Below, piece after piece: positions 8,648 to 18,776 of a DNA stretch of 40,143 nucleotides (positions are counted from its first letter, which is position 1; every line of letters starts with the position of its first letter). Origin of the DNA: Helicobacteraceae bacterium. Lineage in GTDB: Bacteria > Campylobacterota > Campylobacteria > Campylobacterales > Sulfurimonadaceae. Where the stretch lies: assembly GCA_015484575.1 (NCBI GenBank), contig WFND01000161.1, positions 1 to 40,143 of the forward strand, in the 5' to 3' direction. The notes under the pieces were generated by a model. That model had not been told where the DNA came from. It saw only the letters and a list, made by a program, of their open reading frames with translations, and did not search any database. The translations under genes were made by a program, and so were the position numbers.

Positions 8648-9506
8648 TTTTTAACTTTATATGCCTGTCTATACACTCGAAAAATTTTTTATACATTGTG
8701 CCTGTCGGCTGCTGTGAACTCTTCGCTTTTATAATATCTTGACGTATCTGTTCGCACTCATCAGAGAGTAAATCACTCTGTTCAAATGCTTTTTTTAATA
8801 TATTGACGGTTTTATAAAATCTCTCTTTTAGTGCTGATAGATAGGCTTTTATATTTATGATAATATTGTGAACTTTGATGTAGGTTTGTGTCTTTTTAAA
8901 CCATATTAATATAGAGTTTACAATCTCATATCGGCGTTTAAACCAAGCTATCGTTAGTAGTTTGCTTTTGGCTACATGTAAGATAAAATGTACAGGTATA
9001 AAGAGTAATACCTTACTAGCATACAGACTCACACCAAGCCAAAATTGAGCAGACATAAAGGCACTTAATGCAAGAATACCGAGTAGCTCCATAAAGATAA
9101 AAGGAAGTGCAAATATAGCCAATACAGCCCACGGGTGCATTTTGCGTATCGCATCTTCGGCATAAAAAGCTAGAGAGCTTTTTTCCAATTTTTTTGTGAT
9201 AGTTTTAAAACCCATCTCCCAAAATATCTCAAGAAAGATTATAACTATTGAAGAGAGTATGAAAAATATTATTCTTGCTAGTATATTGTTGAATTTAATA
9301 TCTATCTTTCTGTTTTGCAGATATATCTCTCTCTCATCATATAGTCTGTTTTCATAAGAGTCTATAAACCACTGCGATAGTGTTGTGAATTTTGAGCCTA
9401 TATTTTTATATAGCGATGAGCTAAAAGGTATATATTCGGCAAAAAAGATAAAAATGATTAAAAGAGCAACCCAAGGATTACTAAATAACTCTATAAGATG
9501 ATGCAA
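8634..9506 (-). CDS. hypothetical multi-pass membrane protein
   Basis: 290 aa, multiple hydrophobic segments; overlaps the downstream membrane protein gene. Confidence 0.55.
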   Translation of the reverse strand: MHHLIELFSNPWVALLIIFIFFAEYIPFSSSLYKNIGSKFTTLSQWFIDSYENRLYDEREIYLQNRKIDIKFNNILARIIFFILSSIVIIFLEIFWEMGFKTITKKLEKSSLAFYAEDAIRKMHPWAVLAIFALPFIFMELLGILALSAFMSAQFWLGVSLYASKVLLFIPVHFILHVAKSKLLTIAWFKRRYEIVNSILIWFKKTQTYIKVHNIIINIKAYLSALKERFYKTVNILKKAFEQSDLLSDECEQIRQDIIKAKSSQQPTGTMYKKFFECIDRHIKLKNEKH

Positions 9507-9569
9507 GTGACTCCTTTTTTTTGATATTTTAGCTAAATTTTAATAGAATTATCATAGAAAGGTTTTTTT

Positions 9570-10193
9570 ATGATACGTATTTTAAGTTTAATCGCTTTTT
9601 TGGTTTTAGGACTCCATGGAGATACTTTGATAGGAAAATGGGTATCTAAAAACCCTCAAGGCGGAGTGTATCTGACATTTTTATCTGATTCGCAGTTGAT
9701 ATATGATGGAGACAGAGTTCAGTATGTGCGTAAAAAAAATGTTATTCGTGTAGCGGGTGATTATGGATATGTTGATTATCCGTACACTTTAAAAAAAGAT
9801 ACTCTTAGGATAAGTTTTCCAGAGGGTTATCAACTCAATTTTTCACGTATAAAAAATGTTAAATTGACAAAAAATTCAGGTGGCTTAAGAGGTAAATTTT
9901 GCAACTACTCGAGTAGCCTCAACGGTGGATACTCCTCTACTCGTTGGGTTATTTTCGACGGTAGAGGAAATCTTCAGACAGGCTCCGGTGCTTCATATAG
10001 TGGTGCAGACGGCTCATATAGCGGAGATGGTGCAGATGCCAGAGGCAGATATAGACTTGAAAATAGTAATATAATCATAGACACAGATGGTGGCTATCAC
10101 TATGTGGGAGCTGTTATTGAGAGATTTGGTAACGGTAGAATAAGTGCTCTCAAGATAAACGGCTTAATTTATGCACGTACATTGTGTGATTAA
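9570..10193 (+). CDS. hypothetical secreted protein, Gly/Ser/Tyr-rich central part
   Basis: 207 aa, signal peptide 'MIRILSLIAFLVLGLHG'; lipocalin-like start 'LIGKWVSKNPQGGVYLTFLSDSQLIYDGDRVQYV'. Confidence 0.5.
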   Translation: MIRILSLIAFLVLGLHGDTLIGKWVSKNPQGGVYLTFLSDSQLIYDGDRVQYVRKKNVIRVAGDYGYVDYPYTLKKDTLRISFPEGYQLNFSRIKNVKLTKNSGGLRGKFCNYSSSLNGGYSSTRWVIFDGRGNLQTGSGASYSGADGSYSGDGADARGRYRLENSNIIIDTDGGYHYVGAVIERFGNGRISALKINGLIYARTLCD

Positions 10194-10226
10194 TAAGCTA
10201 TAATTTTAAAAAAAGGATATATCGAA

Positions 10227-10499
10227 ATGAAACCGTGTGAAGAGCTTTACGATTTACTGATAAAAGATGTCATTCCGGATGTGCAGAGTGTTTTGACTAA
10301 GATGAATGAGTACTCAAAAGATAATGAGATAACAGATGAGATGAGAGAAGAGCAGAACAACCTTGTAGCTGTTCATGAGAATTTTTTGAATATACAAAAT
10401 GCTATAGAATCTAAAGATATAGATATGAAAAACTGCGAAGATATTTTAAATGAGTTATCTGTAATTCGCCAGATGGATGAAAATGCAGTTCAATCATAG
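10227..10499 (+). CDS. small acidic hypothetical protein
   Basis: 90 aa; upstream 'aaaaggatatatcgaaATG' RBS-like. Confidence 0.5.
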   Translation: MKPCEELYDLLIKDVIPDVQSVLTKMNEYSKDNEITDEMREEQNNLVAVHENFLNIQNAIESKDIDMKNCEDILNELSVIRQMDENAVQS

Positions 10500-10508
10500 G
10501 ATGTTTTA

Positions 10509-11396
10509 ATGTCTGCCGGTTTTTTTGCTGTTTTTGATGATATAGCGACTATTTTAGATGATGCCGCAGCTATAACAAAGGTTGCTGCTAAAAAAACTGC
10601 TGGAATTTTAGGCGATGATTTAGCTGTTAATGCACAAAAAGCTTCAGATTTTGCGGCTTCAAGAGAGCTTCCCGTATTGTGGGCCATAACAAAAGGCTCA
10701 TTTTTAAATAAGCTTATTATTTTACCCGTAATATTTCTGCTTAGTGCTTTTGCCTCTTGGATAATTACTCCTATCTTGATGCTTGGCGGTATATATCTGG
10801 CTTTTGAGGGGGCTGAAAAGATATATGAATACCTTTTTCCGGATGAAGAGAGAAATATCTTACATGTAAGAGAAAAACTAAGTAAAGAGGAGTTCTTAAT
10901 TCATGAAAAAAAGAAGGTAAAGTCTGCTATTGTTACCGATTTTATACTCTCTATAGAGATAATTGTTATCACATTATCAACGGTAATACAAGAGACTTTG
11001 CCCATACAGATAATAGCAGTTTCAGTGGTGGCAACTCTTGCCACTATCGGTGTTTACGGCATAGTTGCACTGATTGTAAGAATGGATGATATGGGTTATA
11101 AGCTTATCAAGATAGCCGGGAATGATAAAGTTTTTATGAGACGATTTGGTGAGATTTTGGTACACTCTTTACCAAAAGTCATTAGATTTTTGAGTGTTGT
11201 GGGAACTTTGGCTATGCTGATGGTTGCCGGTGGTATCTTTATGCACAATATTGAGCAGATAGATGAGGTTTTGCACTTTATGCCATCTTTAATAGCTCAA
11301 CTGTGTGTTGGAGTTGTTGTCGGCATGTCGGCTTTTGGAGTTGAAAAAAGTTTTATGCTTTTAATCCCTCAAAAAGAGTCTTCGTCCCGGCATTAA
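10509..11396 (+). CDS. yedI: DUF808 (YedI-like) inner membrane protein
   Basis: 'AGFFAVFDDIATILDDAAAITKVAAKKTAGILGDDLAVNAQKASDF..RELPVLWAITKGSFLNK' is characteristic of DUF808. Confidence 0.85.
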   Translation: MSAGFFAVFDDIATILDDAAAITKVAAKKTAGILGDDLAVNAQKASDFAASRELPVLWAITKGSFLNKLIILPVIFLLSAFASWIITPILMLGGIYLAFEGAEKIYEYLFPDEERNILHVREKLSKEEFLIHEKKKVKSAIVTDFILSIEIIVITLSTVIQETLPIQIIAVSVVATLATIGVYGIVALIVRMDDMGYKLIKIAGNDKVFMRRFGEILVHSLPKVIRFLSVVGTLAMLMVAGGIFMHNIEQIDEVLHFMPSLIAQLCVGVVVGMSAFGVEKSFMLLIPQKESSSRH

Positions 11397-11952
11397 AGAT
11401 AGCTTCTAAGTTCTCTTTTACATGTAAATGCCCGTCTATAAAGAGATTTGCCAATCCATGTATCATTGACCAGACTACGGTAGCTTGAATCATAGGGTCA
11501 TCTTTTTTAAACAGTCCGCTCTCTTGTCCTTCAACAAGTAGAGCTATAAGGGCATGAAAGCCGGTTGCTTGTGTCTCATCATTGATGTCGCAACTCTCTT
11601 CACGCTGTTGTTGAAGCTCATGACCGAATATCATTCTATATATAGCCGGATTTTCGATGGCAAAGTTTATGTAAGCACTGCCCATATTGTGAAAACGTAC
11701 CATGACGTCCAACTCTTTTTGCAATAAAGTAGGTGTAATGACAGCATCAAGTTTTTTAAATGCAGCTAAAATAACCTCTTGCATTAACGCTTCTTTGGAG
11801 TCAAAATGACGATATATGGCAGAGCGAGAAGTTCCTACTCTTTTTGTCAGCTCACGCAGTGTAAGTGTCCCTAAGCCCTCTTTTTCGATAATCTCTAAGG
11901 CTGTTTGTATCAGTGAGTGTTTCAAATTTCCATGATGATAAGATGTTTTCAT
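11353..11952 (-). CDS. TetR family transcriptional regulator
   Basis: 199 aa; 'TALEIIEKEGLGTLTLRELTKRVGTSRSAIYRHFDSKEALMQEVI' TetR HTH. Confidence 0.9.
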   Translation of the reverse strand: MKTSYHHGNLKHSLIQTALEIIEKEGLGTLTLRELTKRVGTSRSAIYRHFDSKEALMQEVILAAFKKLDAVITPTLLQKELDVMVRFHNMGSAYINFAIENPAIYRMIFGHELQQQREESCDINDETQATGFHALIALLVEGQESGLFKKDDPMIQATVVWSMIHGLANLFIDGHLHVKENLEAIFNAGTKTLFEGLKA

Positions 11953-11968
11953 AAGGTATTATAACATA

Positions 11969-12009
11969 ATGTTGACATAGTTTACATAATATGTTAACAT
12001 TGTCAACAT
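11969..12009. promoter_or_regulatory. candidate TetR operator overlapping a sigma70-like promoter
   Basis: Inverted repeat ATGTTGACA (11969-11977) / TGTCAACAT (12001-12009), inner palindrome ATGTTAACAT (11991-12000); TTGACA-17 nt-TAACAT reading toward 12023. Confidence 0.65.
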
Positions 12010-12022
12010 AAAAGGAGTCCAT

Positions 12023-12775
12023 ATGAGAAAAATATTGATATTTGTGGCTTTTGCTACATCAATTTATGCCGTAAGTTTTGCTGAGTTAGCACAAAAAAGT
12101 GATGATGCCCAATCTGGATTTGTGGATTCACAATCACAGATGAAGATGACACTTGTAAATGCAAACAATCAAAAGCGTGAAAGATTGATGAAGATGAAAG
12201 TCCTTGAAGGTAAAGACGGAGATAAATCTTTGATGGAATTTCTCTCTCCAGCCGATGTTAAGGGTACAAAGTTTTTAAATTATGAACATGTAAACAGAGA
12301 TGATGATCAGTGGTTGTATCTTCCTGCTTTAAAACGTATAAAACGTATCGCTTCAAAAAATAAGTCCGGTGCTTTTATGGGAAGTGAGTTCTCTTATGAA
12401 GATTTGAGTGCTTTTAATGTTGATAAATATACATATCCTGAAGGTGAGGCTAAAAAAACACAATTTGAGGGTAAAGATGTATATATAGGCGAGAGCAAGC
12501 CTGTTTCTAAATATTCAGGCTACACAAAACTGATAACTTGGGTAGATGCAGAGACCTTTTTAATTCAAAAGATAGAGTATTATGATAGAAAAAAAGAGCT
12601 ACTTAAGAGAGCAGTATTTTCTGACTATAAGAAGATTAAAGGCTCTTGGAGAATAGGTAAAATTGTTATGAGTAATGTTCAAAATGATAAAAAAACTATT
12701 CTTGTCTGGAGTGAGGAGCGTATAAAAACCGGACTTAAAGATAGAGACTTTAATAAACGTGTATTAAAAAGATGA
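12023..12775 (+). CDS. LolA-like outer membrane lipoprotein-sorting protein
   Basis: 250 aa, signal peptide; 'LMEFLSPADVKGTKFLNYEHVNRDDDQWLYLPALKRIKRIASKNKSGAFMGSEFSYEDL' typical of the RND-operon LolA-like family. Confidence 0.85.
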   Translation: MRKILIFVAFATSIYAVSFAELAQKSDDAQSGFVDSQSQMKMTLVNANNQKRERLMKMKVLEGKDGDKSLMEFLSPADVKGTKFLNYEHVNRDDDQWLYLPALKRIKRIASKNKSGAFMGSEFSYEDLSAFNVDKYTYPEGEAKKTQFEGKDVYIGESKPVSKYSGYTKLITWVDAETFLIQKIEYYDRKKELLKRAVFSDYKKIKGSWRIGKIVMSNVQNDKKTILVWSEERIKTGLKDRDFNKRVLKR

Positions 12776-14001
12776 AACTTTTAATATCTCTGCTTACATG
12801 TAGCGTATTGCTTTTTGCAGATTTTGAGTATCAGGGGCATATAGGTTTGGATTCACAAGCTTTTTTACTCTTGCCGGATGATAAGCATAAAAATAATTTT
12901 ACCGCATACGAGCAGTTAGAGATGAGTTATACGCATGAAGCACTTAAGCTCTCTACTCGTCTTTATGCACAGCAAGACTATTATGATTTTTCAGATGATA
13001 GGAAAAATGAGCGTACTTTTGGGCGTATAGATGAACTTTATGGTGTTTATGAGTTTGATAATGATTCTGTTTTTGCAGGTAAAAATATTCGATATTGGGG
13101 TGCTTTGGAGGCTAGAAATATTGTAGATGGATTTAATACGCAGGATTTGAGAAATGACCTTTTTAATCCTGACAAGATGGGTGCTTACAATGTGGCGTAT
13201 TCTCACTATACGGATAACGGAGAGTTCTCTATCATATTTAAGCTAAGTGAAAATGAGCAGAAGATGGCATCTTCGCCTTATGTTTACTATTTTTTCCCAT
13301 CATTTGTAACGTATGATTCTAAACTTAAAAGTGAAAAATCTTTAGAGCGTCCTAGTCTGTTTTTGAGCTATTCCGGTACAACTGACAGTAAGTATCCTCT
13401 TGATTATGCCGTTATTTACGAAAATGGTTATGATTCACAACGTTACTTTAGAAGTGACGGCCCGTTAGATGGTTCTGATGTAACATTTAGCGAACATGCC
13501 TATCTTGTAAATAAATTTATGACATATGACACTTTAGTTGTTGATGCGACACTTATTAAGCTTGAAGCTCTCTATAGTGATGTGATTGATGATAAGTTTA
13601 TTTCTGATTATTATCATATCGGTTTAGGAGCCGAACATACCATCAACTTTGATGATTTAGATGGAGATTTGGGATTGATTGGGGAGTACTATCGATATGA
13701 GACACTACAGAGTGGAAAATATAGTGACTTACAGCTTTTTGAAACCTTTCAAAATGATCTGTTCTTGGGTCTTAGATACTCTTTTAATGATGAAGATGAC
13801 AGCAGTTTTGTCGGTGGCGTAATCTCGGATATGGAGTATAATGAACAGGTGTATTATGTGGAGTATGAGAGTAGATTTGCCGAATCATTTAAGTTAAATT
13901 TTGATTATCGTTATATCGAACCATCTACAAGTGATTTGACTGCTTACTCACTCTTGAAGCGTCATGAACGTATCGGCTTGAAAATAGCCTACTATTTTTA
14001 G
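12772..14001 (+). CDS. putative outer membrane beta-barrel protein
   Basis: 409 aa, signal peptide, alternating beta-strand composition, ends in aromatic residue 'KIAYYF'; ATGA overlap with upstream gene. Confidence 0.65.
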   Translation: MKLLISLLTCSVLLFADFEYQGHIGLDSQAFLLLPDDKHKNNFTAYEQLEMSYTHEALKLSTRLYAQQDYYDFSDDRKNERTFGRIDELYGVYEFDNDSVFAGKNIRYWGALEARNIVDGFNTQDLRNDLFNPDKMGAYNVAYSHYTDNGEFSIIFKLSENEQKMASSPYVYYFFPSFVTYDSKLKSEKSLERPSLFLSYSGTTDSKYPLDYAVIYENGYDSQRYFRSDGPLDGSDVTFSEHAYLVNKFMTYDTLVVDATLIKLEALYSDVIDDKFISDYYHIGLGAEHTINFDDLDGDLGLIGEYYRYETLQSGKYSDLQLFETFQNDLFLGLRYSFNDEDDSSFVGGVISDMEYNEQVYYVEYESRFAESFKLNFDYRYIEPSTSDLTAYSLLKRHERIGLKIAYYF

Positions 14002-14009
14002 GAAAATTT

Positions 14010-16304
14010 ATGGATAAATTTGTTGATAAGATTATTAAGTTTAGATGGTATATAGCTATTATAATACCTCTTGTAACAGTTATGTTTGCTACACAGTTAA
14101 AACATCTGGAGTTTGAAGGCAGTTATCGTATCTGGTTTGATAAAGACTCTAGTATCTTAAAAAATTATGATAATTTCAGGGCTGTTTTTGGTAATGATGA
14201 CGGTGTGAGTATTATCTTTAAAGATGAAAATGGTGTTTTTAATAAAAAGGCTTTACATGTAATAGAGAGAATTACTAAAAAATTGTGGGAAACTAAAGAT
14301 ATTGCCCGTGTCGATTCTTTGGTTAATTATCAGTACGTCCATGCAGATAGTGAGTACCCGGATGATGTGGTGGTAGAAGACTTTATAGAAGATGTAGATG
14401 CCTTGACACCAGAGCAGTTAAAGCAAAAATCACAAGAGATTTTGAGTGAGGATATGATACTTGGAAGAGTTATCAGTAAGGATCTCAAAACTACTATGAT
14501 AATGGCTAGAATGACTCCAAAAGCAGGGGATGACCCTTTTGTATCTGCAAGACTGAAAAAGGCTGTTGAAGATATTGTTGCGGCTGAAAGCGATAGCGGA
14601 TATAAGTTTCATTTGGTAGGCGGACCTATATTAAATATGTCATTTATAAATTTAGGTCAGCATGATTCTGCCACTTTTACACCTCTTGTTTTGCTGATAG
14701 CTATGATTTTATTGTTAGTCATATTTCGCCGTCCATCTGCTATGTTTTTGAGTATCTCGGTTGTTATATTTACCTTTTTGATTGTTCTTGCTATTCAGGT
14801 TTTACTAGGTTATCGTATGAATAACTTTACGGCAAATATGCCCGTATTTATCGTAGCTATCGGTATAGCTGATGCTATGCATCTATTTTGGATATATACT
14901 TTGGGTCGTAAAAAAGGGATGGGTAATCATGAAGCCATCCATTACAGTGTTCATAAAAATCTACTTCCTATATTTTTAACTTCTTTAACGACTGCTGTCG
15001 GGTTTGCTTCTTTGGGTATTTCGCATGTTATTCCTATTAGAACATTAGGAATTGCAACAGCAAATGCCGCACTTCTTGCATTTGTATTAACTATACTGTT
15101 TGTTCCTGCTATGTTGGCTATTGTAAATCCAAAAGTTAAGGTAAAAGAGAGTGAAGATGAGGATGTTAAAAAGAGTATTTTAGCTCATAAATTTAGCCAC
15201 TTTATTGTTACTCATGATACTAAGATACTGATTATTAGTTCTCTCTTTTTTATTATTGTCGGTGCAGGTCTTTTACATGTAAAGGTGGATTCTAATACTG
15301 TTAGATACTTCTCGGAAAATGTTCCGTTTAGAAAAACGGTAGAGTTTATGCAAAAAAATATCTCTGGACCTATGAGTTATGAGATAGTTGTTGATTCAAA
15401 AGCTAAAGACGGTATTAAAGAGCCTAAGTTTATGAAAACGGTAGAGCGTTTTTATAAAGAGTTTCATGATAAATATCCCGATATGCGTCATATCTCCTCT
15501 TTAACTGATGTTGTCAAGAAATTTAACAAGGTGTTAAATAACTCAAATACCATTCCAGATGATAAAAATCTTATTGCACAGTATCTTCTGTTATACTCTC
15601 TGTCTCTGCCACAGGGTATGGAGATAAATGATAAGATGGATGTTAATGAGAGACTGCTTCGTGTCTCTGCCGCTATGAATATAGTAGATACTTCTAAAGA
15701 TTTAGAGATGATTAATTGGGTAGAGTCTTGGTGGGATAAAACTCCATATAGTGCTAAAATAAATGGGCAGACGGTTATGTTTGCACATATGCAACATGAT
15801 GTTACGGCAACTTTGATTAACTCTATTGTTTTAGCTATTGTTGCCGTCTCTATTATGATGCTCTTTATATTTAGAAATTTACGTATGATTCCTCTGTTTA
15901 TTATTCCAAATGTTTTGCCGATTATACTGGTTGTAGGTGTTATGGGATGGCTTGGACTGACTATAGATATTGGAGTGGCTATCTCCGGGGCGATTATTAT
16001 AGGTGTTGCGGTTGATGATACCATCCATTTTCTAGTGAAGTATCGTGAGGCTAGGGCGAGAGGTGAGAGGGTTGAAGAGGCTCTTGAGTATGTTATGCAC
16101 TATGCCGGTAGTGCCATAATATTTACAACTCTTGTTTTAAGTTCTGCATTTATGATTTTTATATTTAGTGAGTTTTTGCCAAATGTAAACTTCGGTATAG
16201 TAACCTCCATAGCTCTTATAATTGCTGTTTTGGTTGATCTGTTTATGCTTCCTGCGGTGCTTAGCAAATTTGATAATAACGATAAGAGCCTACTTCTTAA
16301 CTAG
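14010..16304 (+). CDS. MMPL/RND superfamily exporter
   Basis: 764 aa; two TM blocks, 'FIVAIGIADAMHLFWIY' and 'AIIIGVAVDDTIHFLVKYREA' duplicated RND/MMPL motifs. Confidence 0.9.
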   Translation: MDKFVDKIIKFRWYIAIIIPLVTVMFATQLKHLEFEGSYRIWFDKDSSILKNYDNFRAVFGNDDGVSIIFKDENGVFNKKALHVIERITKKLWETKDIARVDSLVNYQYVHADSEYPDDVVVEDFIEDVDALTPEQLKQKSQEILSEDMILGRVISKDLKTTMIMARMTPKAGDDPFVSARLKKAVEDIVAAESDSGYKFHLVGGPILNMSFINLGQHDSATFTPLVLLIAMILLLVIFRRPSAMFLSISVVIFTFLIVLAIQVLLGYRMNNFTANMPVFIVAIGIADAMHLFWIYTLGRKKGMGNHEAIHYSVHKNLLPIFLTSLTTAVGFASLGISHVIPIRTLGIATANAALLAFVLTILFVPAMLAIVNPKVKVKESEDEDVKKSILAHKFSHFIVTHDTKILIISSLFFIIVGAGLLHVKVDSNTVRYFSENVPFRKTVEFMQKNISGPMSYEIVVDSKAKDGIKEPKFMKTVERFYKEFHDKYPDMRHISSLTDVVKKFNKVLNNSNTIPDDKNLIAQYLLLYSLSLPQGMEINDKMDVNERLLRVSAAMNIVDTSKDLEMINWVESWWDKTPYSAKINGQTVMFAHMQHDVTATLINSIVLAIVAVSIMMLFIFRNLRMIPLFIIPNVLPIILVVGVMGWLGLTIDIGVAISGAIIIGVAVDDTIHFLVKYREARARGERVEEALEYVMHYAGSAIIFTTLVLSSAFMIFIFSEFLPNVNFGIVTSIALIIAVLVDLFMLPAVLSKFDNNDKSLLLN

Positions 16305-16309
16305 GCTCT
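16285..16309. terminator. hairpin between convergent genes, containing stop codon sequence of both
   Basis: AGAGCCTA (16285-16292) / TAGGCTCT (16302-16309), 9-nt loop; no long U-tract. Confidence 0.5.
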
Positions 16310-18776
16310 AATGTACGGATATGCTTATGGTGTCTGAAAGCTTATTGTATTTAGCTGTAACTGTGGCATTTCCATCTGAGACACCATGTATCACTCCATG
16401 TGAATTAACGCTTAAAACAGAGTTGTCAGATGAACTCCAGTTGCAATCAGGCGAGGAGTTAACATACTCTATAGAGTCATCACTGTAACGTACAGCAGCA
16501 TTTAGTTGTAAATCTTCACTCACATTAATATCTCTAGTGCTTGATTGTATTGTTAAGCTCTGTTGAGATTTAAAGACAGTGATAGTTGTTGAAGCTGTAT
16601 GCCCTTCATAAAGAGCTTTGATTTTTGTATCACCTACACTTATGCCGGTTACCGTAGCGTTACTATCTACCGAAGCTATCGCTTCATTAAAAGATACCCA
16701 CTGAACTTTTGTTGTCGCCTCATCTCTTCTGCCATCTTTATAATCTATATAGGCTCTTAAAGAGATACTCTTGTTTACATCAACTCTGTTAGCTAACTCT
16801 TGGATTATCACAGAGATTATCTTAGGTTCAATAACATTGATAGATTGAGTAGCAGTTATGTCGTTGTATGTGGCATTTACATATACTCTGCCAATATTAA
16901 CGGCATAAAAGTTGCCTCTGGCACTTACACTAGCAACATAAGATGGGTATGTACTCCATTTAACCGCATATGTAAAATCTCGTTTGGCTCCATTTGAGTA
17001 GATAGCATATGCTTTAATTTTCATGCTATCGCTTCGATTTATGGTAGTTTGTGGTGCATCTATAATTAAAGAGACAACTTCCGGTTCAACCACGTTTAGT
17101 ATAAAAGTTGTGATTACTGCTCCATAAGAAGCTGTTATAGTAGTGCTTCCTTTAGAGAGAGCCTTGAGTTCACCTCTGTTTGTCTCATCATTTGATACGG
17201 TTGCAATATGCTCTTTAGAACTTTTAAAAAATACACTTTGAGTTATCTCTTGTGTAGTTCCATCAATGTAATAAGCATATACTTTAAGGTTCTTACCGTA
17301 GCCTACGGGTACACTTTCATTAATATCCGGTACTATTTTTAACTCTTTAAGTGCAGGAGTTCCGACTGTTACATCCATAGAAGCATACAGAGAGCCAAAA
17401 TCAGTTTTTATGGTGCTTATACCACTTTTTCTGGCTAAAATTTGACCTGAACTCTCTTTTGTGTTTGCGACAGAGATTATCTCCTGATTGGAGCTGTGCC
17501 AAAAACTTTCACTGTTGACTCTGTATCGGTTTTTCTCTTTATCTATGGCTACGCTCTGTAAAAGTGCATTTAGCCCCTCTTTTATGGATGTAACCGGAGA
17601 GTGTAACTGCAAAGAGACTATATCTGTATTTTGTACTTTTAGGGAGATGGTATCACTCATATCATCAAAAGATGCTTCAATATCCACATTGCCAGAAGAT
17701 AGAGTTTTATAGCAACCTCTTTTATCTATATCCAATATTTTTATATCACTGCTTTTCCATTTTACGCCTCTGTTTACAAGCTGTTTTAAGCCATCATCAA
17801 AATTTACTAAAAGATTAAAACATCCATAAGAGGAGATGTTTTGATCTTTTAACTTAAAGAGTCTTAGCTTCTCTTGGGGAGAGATTATCTTTATGTTGGT
17901 AGGCGATGATTTTAAGACGGTGACTCTTGCTGTTTGAGTAAAGTTACCCACTTTTGCCTCTATATTGCACAAACCTTGTTGATTTGCTTTTAAAAGTGCA
18001 TCTGTATCGATTTGAGCAACTTGAGGAGATGTCGAACTCCATAAAACATCTTTTGTAATATCTTCATCGCTGCCGTCACTAAAGTGAGCTCTTGCAGAAA
18101 ATTGATGATATGTCTGTTCGTGAAGCGAGAGGGTATCTTCACTCAATATAAGTGAATCCATAGAGCCAGAGAGTATCTTTGTAGTGAAAAAAGAGCTTTT
18201 ATCTCTGTATCTTGCTGTTATATTTACATTGCCGGGCGAAACTGCTTGAACTCTTTGTGATAATATTTTAGCTCTGCTGTCATCACTACTGCTCCAAGCA
18301 ACATCATAGCTTATATCTTGAGAAGTACGATCACTAAAGTAAGCTTTACATGTAAGTGATGAGGTAAAATTTTCATGTAGCGAATAGGTGTCGCTAGAAG
18401 CTTGAATATACAACATATCTGCATCGGAAACTTTAAGAGTAAAAGTTGATTTAACTCCCTTGTAGTATATGTTTAGCGTAGTCTCTCCACTATTTTGTGC
18501 ATAAATTCTTCTATTTTTATAATAAGCAATATCTACATCATCAATAGATATATATGATTCATAGGTTATATCTTTTGAGCTGTTTGTATCGTAAACCTTG
18601 TAGCTTGAACTACTCATAGTGTGTAAAATATCTGTATCTAGCAAAAAGATGATATTGGACTTTTTCCCATCTGTATTTGAACTGCTGCTTGAGCTGTTGC
18701 AAGAGATAAATGTGAAAAGTATAAGTAGTGTTGTTAAAAATATCTTTATAGTTTTACTGCTTTGCATGATAACCAC
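16308..18776 (-). CDS. lipoprotein with multiple Big_2 (Ig-like) repeats, adhesin-like
   Basis: 822 aa; lipobox 'LFTFISC'; repeated 'A.Y.DG...D.T..V.WSSS...VA.V...G...A...G...I.A.Y' units. Confidence 0.8.
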   Translation of the reverse strand: MVIMQSSKTIKIFLTTLLILFTFISCNSSSSSSNTDGKKSNIIFLLDTDILHTMSSSSYKVYDTNSSKDITYESYISIDDVDIAYYKNRRIYAQNSGETTLNIYYKGVKSTFTLKVSDADMLYIQASSDTYSLHENFTSSLTCKAYFSDRTSQDISYDVAWSSSDDSRAKILSQRVQAVSPGNVNITARYRDKSSFFTTKILSGSMDSLILSEDTLSLHEQTYHQFSARAHFSDGSDEDITKDVLWSSTSPQVAQIDTDALLKANQQGLCNIEAKVGNFTQTARVTVLKSSPTNIKIISPQEKLRLFKLKDQNISSYGCFNLLVNFDDGLKQLVNRGVKWKSSDIKILDIDKRGCYKTLSSGNVDIEASFDDMSDTISLKVQNTDIVSLQLHSPVTSIKEGLNALLQSVAIDKEKNRYRVNSESFWHSSNQEIISVANTKESSGQILARKSGISTIKTDFGSLYASMDVTVGTPALKELKIVPDINESVPVGYGKNLKVYAYYIDGTTQEITQSVFFKSSKEHIATVSNDETNRGELKALSKGSTTITASYGAVITTFILNVVEPEVVSLIIDAPQTTINRSDSMKIKAYAIYSNGAKRDFTYAVKWSTYPSYVASVSARGNFYAVNIGRVYVNATYNDITATQSINVIEPKIISVIIQELANRVDVNKSISLRAYIDYKDGRRDEATTKVQWVSFNEAIASVDSNATVTGISVGDTKIKALYEGHTASTTITVFKSQQSLTIQSSTRDINVSEDLQLNAAVRYSDDSIEYVNSSPDCNWSSSDNSVLSVNSHGVIHGVSDGNATVTAKYNKLSDTISISVH

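Noticed and set aside
15488-16024. 178-aa antisense ORF within the MMPL exporter gene
   Set aside because: Antisense to clear MMPL coding sequence; Ile/Ser/Thr-rich artefact of codon bias.
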